A DNA stretch of 20,178 nucleotides from Synechococcus sp. GFB01 (GCF_001039265.1 NZ_LFEK01000111.1:32257-52434), one strand, 5' to 3'. Counted from the stretch's first letter, positions 1 through 7,789 are shown. Numbers and translations: made by a program. The notes: generated by a model from the sequence alone, not told the origin.

Positions 1-106
1 CATGGTGCTCATGGTCCATGCCTGGCAGGGGGGAAGGCTGCTGAGCCATGGTCTGGCCAGGGGCCAGCAGGGCGATCGCGGCAGCGAGTGGGAGCAGCCG
101 ATGCAT
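1..106 (-). CDS. Exported His-rich protein, N-terminus only
   Basis: Partial gene running leftward off the window. From the ATG at 106 it encodes MHRLLPLAAAIALLAPG, a short basic start followed by a hydrophobic stretch, then an AQQ-type cleavage region and a His-rich mature start (GMDHEHH). This is a typical Sec signal peptide followed by a possible metal-binding segment. An in-frame ATG at 124 also exists, but the MerR-type promoter just upstream predicts a transcript starting near 124, so the start at 106 is preferred. There is no good ribosome binding site for either start. A DUF305, multicopper oxidase or other copper-handling periplasmic protein would fit the context (MerR regulator, DUF305 neighbour), but the visible 35 residues do not decide it. 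Confidence 0.6.
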   Translation of the reverse strand, partial: MHRLLPLAAAIALLAPGQTMAQQPSPLPGMDHEHH

Positions 107-130
107 GGGCGCGGCAGAACGCATGCTCCT

Positions 131-161
131 AGGATGAAGTCTCCTCCTGGTGGAGAGTCAA
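131..161 (-). promoter_or_regulatory. MerR-family operator/promoter 1
   Basis: On the minus strand a TTGACT -35 box (161-156) is separated by 19 bp from a weak CATCCT -10 (136-131). The spacer contains the dyad TCTCC-N7-GGAGA (140-144 and 152-156). A dyad centred in an overlong 19-bp spacer is the hallmark of promoters activated by MerR-family regulators through DNA distortion. It points leftward at the His-rich exported protein and lies against the merR start. The first 11 bases (TTGACTCTCCA) are identical to the promoter at 2095-2125. Regulation is inferred, not shown. Confidence 0.6.
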
Positions 162-559
162 GCGGTGGTCATCGCGCGGGCGTCGGGCCAGCAGATCGGC
201 GTGGTGGCGGAGCGCTCAGGCGTGCCGGTGAAGACCATCCGCTTCTACTGCGACGAGGGACTGCTCCAGCCGGTCTCCCGAACCGAAGGCCGTTATCGCC
301 TCTTTGATGAGTCTGTCTACGAGGAGCTTTCCCTGATCCGCACGCTGCGGGCCATGGAATCCCGCTGGACACGATCCGCTCCGTGCTGGAGGCGCGGCGC
401 AGCGGCATCTGCTCCTGCGAGAACCTGCAGGGCACCATCCGCAGCAAGGCCGGAGAGATTCAGCAGCGAATCGAGGATCTGCTGGCCCTGCAGGCTGAAC
501 TCACCGCCATGCTGAACAGCTGGGAGGCCTGCGGCGGCGAGAAGGCGTCAACCGCCTGA
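150..559 (+). CDS. MerR-family metal-responsive regulator (frameshifted)
   Basis: Encodes a winged-helix MerR N-terminus (IGVVAERSGVPVKTIRFYC followed by DEGLLQP and EGRYRLF), then a long dimerisation helix. The reading frame breaks near 356, in ATGGAATC; adding one G gives the conserved continuation MGIPLDTIRSVLEARRSGI and then CSCENLQ, ending in a long helix and a tail with EACGGEK. Cys residues at the start of the dimerisation helix (CSC) and near the C-terminus (EACGG) occupy positions used for metal binding in MerR/ZntR/CueR-type proteins, so a soft-metal sensor is likely; which metal is unclear. The GTG at 150 falls inside operator 1, so a start slightly downstream (e.g. GTG 165) is possible. 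It converges on the DUF305 gene and overlaps its end by 12 bp. Confidence 0.8.
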
Positions 560-1233
560 GGTCTCGTACCACTGGCGGTACCACTGGGCCATCTGCTCGA
601 TCTCCTGGCTCTGAACGCGCACCATCGCCTCCTCCAGTTTGCGCAGCTCCGGGTGCTGGGTGTTCCATTCGGCGTGGGACGCCATCATCACGCCCATGCG
701 GTGATGCGGAATCATCTGCTCGATGAAGGCGCGATCGAAATCCGGAGCGCTCTTGAGCACATCCAGCTGGTGGCCATCCCCGGCATGCCCCAACCCCAGC
801 CTGCTCCCATGCCCATCCCGGGTCCCATTCCCCTGCCGTAGCCCGCTCCGACGCTCCAGGCCGGTACATCCGTGCCATACCACTTGCGGTACCACTGCCG
901 CATCTGGGCGATCTCGCGGCTCTGGCTGGTGATGATCCGCTGGGCCAGGGCCTTGATCTCCGGACGGCGGGCCCGCTTGAGGGCCAGTTCCGCCATGGCG
1001 ATCGCCCCCTGGTGATGCGGAATCATCATCACGATGAAACGGGCATCGGCGGAGCGCTGACCCAGCGCACCTCCTCCCCAGCCCATCCCAGGGCCAGGCG
1101 TGCTGCCGGGCGTGCTCACGGGATTGGGGGCGCCCTGGACGGCTGGGTTGAGCGTCAGCAGCAGCGCCGCTGCGGTGGCGAGTCCGGCCCAGGCCTCACG
1201 GCCCCTGACAACGCGAGTGATGGGCAACACCAT
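548..1233 (-). CDS. Exported two-domain DUF305 protein (frameshifted)
   Basis: Begins with a basic segment and hydrophobic helix ([11 protein letters not shown]) ending in AVQGA, a probable signal peptide. A first DUF305 (ferritin-like four-helix) domain follows with the motif [20 protein letters not shown] and a [11 protein letters not shown] end. After a Gly/Met-rich linker (about residues 128-150, [19 protein letters not shown]) comes a second DUF305 domain with [20 protein letters not shown] and [11 protein letters not shown]. The second domain lies in another frame; the shift is between about 765 and 790 and a single-base indel repairs it. DUF305 proteins are often found in copper-resistance loci; the paired His of MIPHH and the linker Met residues suggest metal binding, which is inference. 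It lies about 105 bp downstream of the Grx-MauE gene on the same strand and may share its transcript. Confidence 0.85.
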
Positions 1234-1339
1234 CGGGGAGCTCCGGAAGCGGCTGACTCCATCCTGGCCACGGCTGCCGCAGGGTGATCAGACCGGGCCG
1301 GCGCGGCAGCACGCGGCGCCCGGCGGCGTCGCGGTCGGT

Positions 1340-2065
1340 TCAGCCAACCACGAGCATCACAGCCCCCATCAGGGCCATGATCAGGTTTTCAGCGAAGCTC
1401 ACCACCCCGAGCGGTGCCTTGGCGTTGCCCCCCACACAGGCGCAGTTCAGGGCCAGCTTGTCGATGAACACGGCCTTGCCCACCGACACCATGCCCATGG
1501 CGCCGAGGAGCACCGCCGTGGCGCCGATCAGCCGCGACGCCATGGCGACATCCGGCCGGATCAGGATGCCGAGACCCACCAGAAGCTCCACGCCGGGGTA
1601 GAGGCGCCCCCAGGCGGGCCACCGCTGGGTCAGCAGGTCGTACTTGCGGAAGCTGGCGGCGAAGGCCGCCACATCCATCAGCTTGAGCATCGCCAGCAGA
1701 CAGATCGAGATCCCCATGAAGCCGCTGAGGCCACCAGCCAGCGCCAGATCCATCAGGGCGGCGGTGGCGAAGACGGCGATCACCGGCGTGTAGGAGAACT
1801 CGCTGGCTTCGGGCCGTGTCCCCAGGCGTGCCGCCAGGTCGGTGTATCCGCCGATGCGCTCCTGCCCCGCGAACACCTGGGGGGTGGTGGCCACCGCGTG
1901 GGCTGCCTTGAAGGCGGCCACCTCCTCCTCGCTGCGGAGCGGATGGTCCTGGAAGGGGATGTGGCGCTCCTCGAGAAGCCGCACCGCCTTGAGTCCCCAG
2001 GGGCAGGCGTGATCGGGCAGATCCATCCGGTAGAGGCGCACGTGATCGAGAGAGGAAGGGGTCAT
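1340..2065 (-). CDS. Glutaredoxin-MauE/DoxX membrane redox fusion
   Basis: Intact 241-residue protein. The N-terminal ~75 residues form a glutaredoxin-like thioredoxin fold (VRLYRMDLPDHACPWGLKAV, TTPQVF, GGYTDL) with a single active-site Cys in CPWG. The rest has four hydrophobic segments typical of the MauE/DoxX family, with a loop Cys pair in LNCACVGGNAKAPLG before the last helix. MauE-type proteins help thiol/disulfide chemistry at the membrane, so an electron relay between cytosolic thiols and the membrane Cys pair is plausible but inferred. ATG 2065 (MTPSSLDHV) is chosen because the promoter at 2095-2125 predicts transcription starting near 2088; the longer reading frame from TTG 2095 would begin inside the promoter. 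First gene of a probable metal-induced operon with DUF305. Confidence 0.85.
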   Translation of the reverse strand: MTPSSLDHVRLYRMDLPDHACPWGLKAVRLLEERHIPFQDHPLRSEEEVAAFKAAHAVATTPQVFAGQERIGGYTDLAARLGTRPEASEFSYTPVIAVFATAALMDLALAGGLSGFMGISICLLAMLKLMDVAAFAASFRKYDLLTQRWPAWGRLYPGVELLVGLGILIRPDVAMASRLIGATAVLLGAMGMVSVGKAVFIDKLALNCACVGGNAKAPLGVVSFAENLIMALMGAVMLVVG

Positions 2066-2094
2066 GGAGCCATGGGCGAAGCAGAACCACCCCA

Positions 2095-2125
2095 ACTCTG
2101 AGATCTCCAGTTACTGGAGAGTCAA
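2095..2125 (-). promoter_or_regulatory. MerR-family operator/promoter 2
   Basis: Minus-strand TTGACT (2125-2120), a 19-bp spacer, then CAGAGT (2100-2095). The spacer holds a perfect 7-bp dyad, TCTCCAG-TTA-CTGGAGA on the plus strand (2104-2120). This is a textbook MerR-family promoter, and its -35 half matches operator 1 over the first 11 bases. It sits 30 bp upstream of the Grx-MauE start and should drive that gene and probably DUF305. Control by the MerR at 150-559 is inferred from the matching operators. Confidence 0.8.
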
Positions 2126-2279
2126 GGCGCCCGGTGGGGCGCGGAGGCTGTCGGCTCTGGGCGGCCCTATCCCCCGGGCCGGCATGGTCATGTCTGCCTG
2201 GCACACACCACCTGCGGCGTTCAGCCCCGCCGGCGGCGCAGCGGCAGAGGCGAAGACCCATGACCCTCAGACCATCCGC

Positions 2280-2297
2280 AATCCTCTACTGAGAGGA
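2280..2297. repeat. Inverted repeat TCCTCT/AGAGGA
   Basis: A perfect 6-bp inverted repeat with a 4-base loop (TCCTCT-ACTG-AGAGGA, about 2282-2297) in the non-coding stretch 2126-2380. It resembles a regulator half-site pair but lacks a recognisable -35/-10 arrangement like the two MerR promoters. Nothing else convincing is seen in this stretch. Confidence 0.3.
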
Positions 2298-2488
2298 CAT
2301 GGGCAGGTGCAGCGCCGCCGCTGCTCCCCTCTCATGCCCTCCTGTCGGGGTCCGGAGCCTCGGGCTCAGGGCGCTTGGCCTGGATGGAGAAATGGACCGG
2401 AGGAGCCGCAGAACTGTGGACTTTCCCGCTGCTGCGCCTGGCTGTGAAGGGTGGACACCGGCAGAATGGCTCTCCTGCAGCCGGTGCC

Positions 2489-2844
2489 ATGGCACGCCTG
2501 GAAGCCCTGATCGCTCACGTTGTCGATGAGGAGCACTGCGGGGTGCGATCGCCGCGCTGGCCAGGGATCTGGGCGGTACGGTCCAGTGGCTGGATCGCCG
2601 CAACGCCTCGATTGCCCTGCTGGCCGGCAGCCCGGCCCTGGCGGTGCAGGTGCTGCTGGAGCTGCGCTCGTCTTCCGAACTGGTGCTGCTGGTGCGCAGC
2701 CGTGAGGGAATGGGCAGCGGCGCGCCGCTGAGCACCGCGGTGCTGGAGCAGGTGCTCAAGCTGCTGCAGAGCGCGTTAGCTGGTGCGTCGGTGCAGTTCC
2801 GCTCCGACCGCGATGGCCCGATCCGCAAGGCCGCAGCGGCTTGA
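2489..2844 (+). CDS. Hypothetical protein, frameshifted
   Basis: I do not recognise this protein. From ATG 2489 it reads MARLEALIAHVVDEEHCG; a one-base shift near 2541-2546 continues into AIAALARDLGGTVQWLDRRN, a hydrophobic patch (ASIALLAGSPALAVQVLLEL) and a soluble, helix-rich end (ELVLLVRSREGMG, LEQVLKLLQSAL) finishing at 2844. The continuation across the break is coherent and codon use matches the high-GC surroundings, supporting one small gene of about 119 residues. The frame is open further upstream (ATG 2384), so the start is uncertain. No conserved motif is visible. Confidence 0.4.
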
Positions 2845-3071
2845 GAGGAGGGGGTTGATGGCGATGGTTCGGCCAAGGGCCGGGATTGATCAGCACGGCT
2901 ATAAGAGGCTGCTGAAATAGCCGCCAATTCGAGGCCTAACGCCTCCTGCTGCGCTGTGGGAATGATTCGCAGCTCGATCCCCGAGCTTTCTCGGCTTCCA
3001 CTGCCCTGCTAACAGGCATGCGAGCCACGTCGGAGACTCTGGATCGCCGCCGCCGCCACGCGTTGTCCCTT

Positions 3072-4247
3072 TCATGCCAGCACCTCCCGTGGGCTGAGCA
3101 GGTTGGCCAGGCGGATCAGGTTGTAGGCCACCACATGCAGCCGGAACACCGCTCCCACCCGCGATCGACCTCGGGCCTTGAGCTGCCGCAGTCCGGCGGC
3201 CTGTTTGATCCATCCAACCACCTGCTCGATGCGCTCCCTGGCGTTGATCGAGCGGGCATAGCCCGCATGGCGAACGGTGCGGCCGTCGATGGCGGAGCGC
3301 CGGCGCGGCTGGATGTTCTGGGCGACATGGGGCGTGATGCCCGCGATGCGCAGATCGGCCACGAAATCCCTGGTGTCGTAGCCCTTGTCGGCCCCCAGTG
3401 TCTTCTGGTGGGCACCCGGCAGTGAGCGCGCCATCCGCACGGCCGCCGCACGCTCCCCGTAGCCGTCTGCCGGAGTCACCTCACTGGCCACCACCAGGCC
3501 GTGCCGGTTCTCCATCAGGCAGTGCCCCAGATAACTGAGGAATGCTCCGGTGCCACCGGACTTGCGGAACAGACGCGCCTCCCCGTCGCTGCTGGAGCGA
3601 TGCGTCTGGTTGGAGAGCAGCAGGCCGCGGAAGTCGCCCCTGGCGCGCTTCTTCTGCTTGCCAGGAGCCGATCCAAACCCGTTCCCGCCACTGGGCGGTG
3701 GCGGATCGTCATCGCCTCCGTCGATCCGCTCCAGGGAGCCATGAGAGGCCCAGGCCCGCAGCAGGGTGGCATCCACGGAGAAGTGCTCGGAGCTCAGCAG
3801 CGGCATGACCTCCGGCGAGGCCAGCAGCAGCTCCAGGAACATCGCCATCAGCTCCTCGTTGAGCAGCCGGTCTCGGTTCTTGGTGAATGTGGTGGGATGC
3901 CAGACGGGATCGTCCGTGTTGAGGCCGACAAACCAGCGGAACAGCAGGTTGTAGTCCAGCTGCTCGTACTGCTTCGCAGAAGCCTTTGGCTACAGCATCC
4001 GCTCCGAGCGGATGCTGTAGAACGCCTGCAGCAACAGGGTCAGCAGCAACTGCTCCGGCGGGATCGAGGGGCGACCTCCCTCGGGATAGAGCCTGCAGAA
4101 GGTGGGGTTCAGCCGATCCAGCGCCTGATCGGCCAGCCGCCGGACCTGCCGCAGGGGATGGGCCTTGGGGATCCGATCCTCAGTGGAGACGTAGGAGAAC
4201 AGGGGGCCATTCTCCCGCGGCTGGGCTGCTTTTTCACCCAATTTCAC
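3072..4247 (-). pseudogene. IS5-family DDE transposase with in-frame stop
   Basis: From ATG 4247 the frame encodes an IS5/InsH-like N-terminal domain (GRPSIPPEQLLLTLLLQAFY, SIRSERML), stops at TAG 3992-3990, then continues in the same frame through EQLDYNLLFRWFVGL and DPVWHPTTFTKNRDRLL to the catalytic core. The DDE residues appear in FSVDATLLRAWAS, LGADKGYDTRDF and NARERIEQVVGWIKQ, and the end is at 3072. In relatives ERxL is followed directly by MEQLDYNL; here nine codons, including the stop, replace that Met, a net gain of about 24 nt. Unless the stop is read through, the product is truncated after 85 residues, and an internal ATG at 3848 would yield only the catalytic half. Family assignment is firm; inactivity is inferred. 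Confidence 0.85.
3990..4020. repeat. Perfect 31-nt palindrome at the transposase stop
   Basis: Two 15-base arms (CTACAGCATCCGCTC and its exact complement) flank a single central C at 4005. On the minus strand one arm ends exactly in the TAG that interrupts the transposase. Most of the palindrome comes from conserved codons for the YSIRSERML motif, and the final bases derive from the inserted segment. Confidence 0.85.
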
Positions 4248-4357
4248 CCAACCATTCAGCGCCCAGCAGCCGCTGGAGTCGTCCCGGTGGTGGGCAAGGG
4301 GGATGGCATCTCCACAAGGTCCGTGAAAGTTAGCGCAGGTTGCTCCACAGCACCTTG

Positions 4358-4373
4358 CCAGCTGAACAGCTGG
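4358..4373. repeat. Short inverted repeat downstream of TonB-C gene
   Basis: CCAGCTG-AA-CAGCTGG, a perfect 7-bp inverted repeat, lies 55 bp past the stop of the leftward TonB-C gene in the non-coding stretch 4272-4427. It could act as a terminator for that gene, but lacks a T-run on the minus strand. Confidence 0.3.
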
Positions 4374-4427
4374 ACAACCTGTGCACTCGCCTGCAGAAGG
4401 AGTTGGTCTGAATTAGGCAGACTCAGC

Positions 4428-5480
4428 TCATCGATAAATCACCATAAATGTGTGATCAATAATTAGCGACTTACTCTGGTAGCACGAAGGAATCGGCTTA
4501 AAGTACCCTGCCATCTCGTTCACCCTGTTAACAGCTGACTCATCCTGGCTTGGGAGGCCTGATGATTGGACAATTTGAATATTTGAGATGCCTCCTGTTC
4601 GCATAAGCTCATACTTTAGCTTTGTCACAAACTCTCCCTTGCGCGGCGGCTTGGGCGCTTTCCAGCCAGTGTCTACGCGACCCCGCATTTCATCTCGATA
4701 CGCATTGATCTCTTCGCTACAATTACTGTCAATATCGGCAGAGGTAGTGGGCCTTGCCTTCGCTTCCTGCGCTGGCTGTCTTGGAAGTCCCACTGAATCA
4801 TGGACTGGAAAACTATGTCGAATAACTTTAGTTGCTGATTTTGCGCCTTCTTTGACCTCCCACTCATGAGCGCCAAATGTCAGCCCAGGTGGAGGAACGA
4901 CAACCACACCCCGGGGAGACTTGGCAACAATACTGGCAGGTATTTTGTCTACCATTACTGTTGTCATCCCAACTGGCTTGTCAAATGGACCTGTAATCCG
5001 AACAGGCGTCTTGTCTGCCGTCTCCTGGGGGAATTCAAAGGTACTTGACTCCGAATAGTGGCCTTCAGGCTTTACCGGAACAGATCCACTTGTCACGATG
5101 TTTCCCTTAGGATCTTTGACGGTCACGATCACCGTTGGTCCTTCAGGCCTTCGCTGATCTATGGCGCTAGTGGGCTCTCGCTTTACCGATGTAACAGTCT
5201 TGCCTGCAACACGAGGGATGACGCTTGTGAAAAGGCCTGGGACTTTTGCCGGTTCTCCTTGAGTTCCTGCTTGGGACGTCTCTTTGCTTTCTTCATCGCT
5301 GAATGTGGCTGTGCTGGATATTTCAACTTTATAGTCTTCGGCAACCGGAGATTCGTCTTTGAAAACAGAATAACTGATAACATCTCCCTCTTCAATATCT
5401 GAAGGCAATGAAACCCGTATGCCAGTAGCAGAGTTCGTGAGAGTTGTCAGTCCGTTCGTGCTTTTGCTAACCATTCCCAT
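4428..5480 (-). CDS. Protein with TonB/TolA-like C-terminal domain
   Basis: Intact 350-residue protein. The last ~95 residues match the TonB/TolA C-terminal pattern: a W-x-x-P segment (DTGWKAPKPPRKGEF), a beta hairpin with GGISNIQIVQSSGLPSQDES, an AVNRV helix, FKPIPSC and a final strand (IIDHTFMVIYR). The N-terminal two thirds look like beta-sandwich modules (VSLPSDIEEGDVISYSVF, then PVRITGPFDKPVGMTTV and AKSPRGVVVVPPPGLTFG). There is no signal peptide and no N-terminal membrane anchor, unlike a true TonB. The start at ATG 5480 follows a strong AGGAGG four bases upstream (second ATG at 5474). It overlaps the end of the upstream RTX-like gene by 34 bp, so the two are probably translationally coupled. 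Base composition is clearly more AT-rich than the flanks, suggesting transfer. Confidence 0.7.
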   Translation of the reverse strand: MGMVSKSTNGLTTLTNSATGIRVSLPSDIEEGDVISYSVFKDESPVAEDYKVEISSTATFSDEESKETSQAGTQGEPAKVPGLFTSVIPRVAGKTVTSVKREPTSAIDQRRPEGPTVIVTVKDPKGNIVTSGSVPVKPEGHYSESSTFEFPQETADKTPVRITGPFDKPVGMTTVMVDKIPASIVAKSPRGVVVVPPPGLTFGAHEWEVKEGAKSATKVIRHSFPVHDSVGLPRQPAQEAKARPTTSADIDSNCSEEINAYRDEMRGRVDTGWKAPKPPRKGEFVTKLKYELMRTGGISNIQIVQSSGLPSQDESAVNRVNEMAGYFKPIPSCYQSKSLIIDHTFMVIYR

Positions 5481-6660
5481 CGCGCCTCCTTCCTGATCCC
5501 GGCCGTGCGGGGTCGCTCCATTCGGGACTGACGTTTGTCATGGGGTTGTTCGTCGGAGCGTTCCTCCTCCGGTGTGGAGCGCGGCAGCACTTGCTGTTGG
5601 AGTTGTCCTGTATCCTTTGCTTTCGGGATGTTAATATAGATCGTTGTGGCCTGCCCGCCGCAACAAGTCCCTGTGCTGGATACATCCCCACGCTTGTCGC
5701 CATCAAGGATAATTGTCTTGTCCGGCATTCCATCTTTGTTTCCCTGTCCATCCGGCAGATCCAGCCCGATACGGGTCTCGTTCTTTTCGGGGTCGTAATT
5801 CACGGTGATGTCCCTGCCGCTCAGGTTAACGCCATCAATGATGATCTGTTCACCCGACTCGTAGTCGCGAATGCGATCGCCATCCTCAAGCGTATTTGTG
5901 GGATCGCCCTGGCCGTGCCCAGCCCGGAACCAGAAAGTGTCGCGTCCCTTGCCGCCGGATATGTCGTCGAGCCCGGACTTTCCCAACAAGTTGTTCGCGC
6001 GGTCATCGCCGTTCTGGACGTGAGGCGCGTCCGGATCGTTCATGACCGATGGTGCGAGGCCGCGACCTGAGGCGGGAGTTTCACCAATCTCGAAGATCCT
6101 CGGAGGCAGCGTAGTGCCATCTCCGACTATGGCCTTGCGGTCGCCTCGGGAGTTAACGGCAAGCGGGCTTCCGTTTTCGCCGCTGCCGTGTATGCCGTGG
6201 TCTTCATCAAGGGTCCCAGGTTCAGCCGAATCCGGGATGCCGATCTGATACCGAGCCAGAGTAAGGCTTTCATTGACAGAGGTCAGCTTTTGATCTTCTG
6301 TGTCAATGGCACCCGTCGTGAGACTCCCACTGTCATGGTTCTGACGATCTAAGCTGGTAACGGCCACTGCGATGCGCGATCCACGAGGCATGGCGGTATC
6401 TCTGTCAAGCTGACCGGAAAGGATTTTGTTCAGGTTAATCCTATTGGTTTCTGCGGGACGCATAACAATGACGCCATTCTTGCTTGGGCGGGCCAACTGT
6501 TCGCGTGTAGTCGCCAGCAAAGTTTTGTCAATCGGTAGTCGCTCTCGGAGATGTCGAGGCTGTCATCAGCCAAGGCCGAAGGTGCCGGGAGGGTGATCAG
6601 AGCGGCTAGCAGCGTTGCAAGTTCAGGTCTCAGCGACCGATCAGGGTAACATTCTCTCAT
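5447..6660 (-). CDS. Exported RTX-like calcium-binding protein (frameshifted)
   Basis: The ATG at 6660 starts a signal peptide (LATLLAALITLPAPSALA then DDSLD). The frame is lost at the AAAA run 6527-6524; one extra A gives RLTKTLLATTREQLARPSK and an open frame to 5447, about 405 residues in all. A single RTX/serralysin-type region lies near the middle: NGDDRANNLLGKSGLDDISG followed by GKGRDTFWF, then DGDRIRDYESGEQIIIDGV, the usual 'nonapeptide repeats plus D-x-I-x-DF' ending that binds calcium. A CCGG motif (TGTCCGGQ) follows. The tail after residue ~350 is highly charged and low in complexity. RTX domains are usually on secreted proteins; here a Sec signal is present instead of only a C-terminal signal. 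Partner of the TonB-C gene; role unknown. Confidence 0.7.
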
Positions 6661-6896
6661 GATCAGAATAGGGTAAAATGCTCAGACGGAGAGAGTGATG
6701 CTTGATATGTTTAAGCCTAAGGTTCGGCAAGACAATCGTCTTCGGCGTAACAGATTGTCTTCTTCTGCAGAGTGTCTTATTCTCAGGATGGCTGCGCAGA
6801 GACGGCCTTCGTCTCACCTTCACGATGGACAGCGTCCTGGCTGAAGCACAGGCAAGGTCGCCTAACCTCGCAGGGCCGGTTGCTTCCGTGCCTGCG

Positions 6897-7766
6897 ATGG
6901 TCGTCCGCTTCCGCACTCACCTGCCTCGCCATCTGCTGCTGCTTGCCTTGCTGGGGCTCCATCCGGTGGCGGGCTGGGCCCAGGCGGCGTTGCCGCGCAC
7001 GCCGTACGCATCCCAGCAGAAGCCCACCGTTTCGGTGCCCGATTTCAAGAACACCGTGACTCAGCCCGCCTGGTGGTGGCAGGGTCCTGTGGCCACGGAT
7101 CTCGCCGCAGCCCTGGCCAATGAGCTTCAGGGCAGTGGCGACCTGCAGGTGGTGGAGCGCAGCAACCTCAAGGAGGTGCTCTCCGAGCAGGAACTGGCCG
7201 AGCTGGGCATCGTCCGCCAGGGACCGACCGCCGCCCGACGGGGGCAGATGACCGGAGCCCGCTACCTCGTGCTCGGCACGATCACCTCCTACGAAAGCAA
7301 CGTGGAGAGCCGGGGAACGGGCAACAGCTTCGGCGTGCTCGGCTTCGGCACCAGCAATCAGCAGCTGGAGACCCGCGACTACGTGGCCATTGACATCCGG
7401 GTGGTGGACAGCACCACTGGCGAGGTGGTGGGTACCCGCACCGTGGAGGGCAGGGCCAGCAGCGTGGCCGGGGCTCGCGAGACCGGCGGCAGCCTGCTGC
7501 CCCTGGCCGGGGTCGCCCTGTGGGCAGCGCCCAACATGGGGCGTGGAGCCCAGGCTGCGGTGGGTGCGGCAGGCACCCTCAACTTCAGCAACAGCAGCTC
7601 CGAGTCCCAGCGCACACCGGCCGCCAAGGCGATCCGGGCCGCCCTGATCGATGCCTCCGACTACGTGAGCTGTCTGCTCGTGCCGAAGGGCGACTGCATG
7701 GCTCGCTTCGATGCCCAGGACAGACAGCGGCGGGATCGGACCCGTGGCGTGCTCCAACTGGACTGA
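6897..7766 (+). CDS. Exported CsgG-like protein
   Basis: Intact, about 289 residues from ATG 6897, chosen because it places a clear signal peptide (RHLLLLALLGLHPVAGWAQA) at the very start; the frame is open upstream to 6702. The mature part has the CsgG/curli-assembly signature: VSVPDFKNT, VATDLAAALANELQGSGDLQ, VVERSNLKEVLSEQELAELG, GARYLVLGTITSYE, YVAIDIRVVDSTTGEVVGTR. CsgG forms the outer-membrane curli secretion pore, but many family members are lipoproteins or periplasmic proteins of unknown role; this one lacks a lipobox, so it need not be a pore. A Cys pair (SCLLVPKGDC) lies near the C-terminus. Divergent from the RTX/TonB-C pair, with about 235 bp between them. Confidence 0.75.
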   Translation: MVVRFRTHLPRHLLLLALLGLHPVAGWAQAALPRTPYASQQKPTVSVPDFKNTVTQPAWWWQGPVATDLAAALANELQGSGDLQVVERSNLKEVLSEQELAELGIVRQGPTAARRGQMTGARYLVLGTITSYESNVESRGTGNSFGVLGFGTSNQQLETRDYVAIDIRVVDSTTGEVVGTRTVEGRASSVAGARETGGSLLPLAGVALWAAPNMGRGAQAAVGAAGTLNFSNSSSESQRTPAAKAIRAALIDASDYVSCLLVPKGDCMARFDAQDRQRRDRTRGVLQLD

Positions 7767-7789
7767 ACGCGTCAGAGCGCCCTTGCCCC

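Larger units (their letters stand above)
2907..4271 (-). mobile_element. IS5-type insertion sequence
   Basis: Bounded by matching 8-bp ends, GGCTGCTG at 2907-2914 and its complement CAGCAGCC at 4264-4271, around a leftward transposase. Left outer sequence 'ataaga' and right outer 'gctgga' do not show an obvious target duplication, so the exact borders are tentative; similarity of the ends beyond 8 bp is weak. The element sits between a broken hypothetical gene and an AT-richer gene pair, compatible with a region of gene gain. Confidence 0.5.

Noticed and set aside
1100..2101. 333-codon plus-strand frame rich in His, Gln and Gly
   Set aside because: Antisense shadow of the Grx-MauE and DUF305 genes, which have clear domains.
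2282..2297. Third MerR-type operator
   Set aside because: The inverted repeat is present, but no TTGACT/-10 pair with 19-bp spacing surrounds it.
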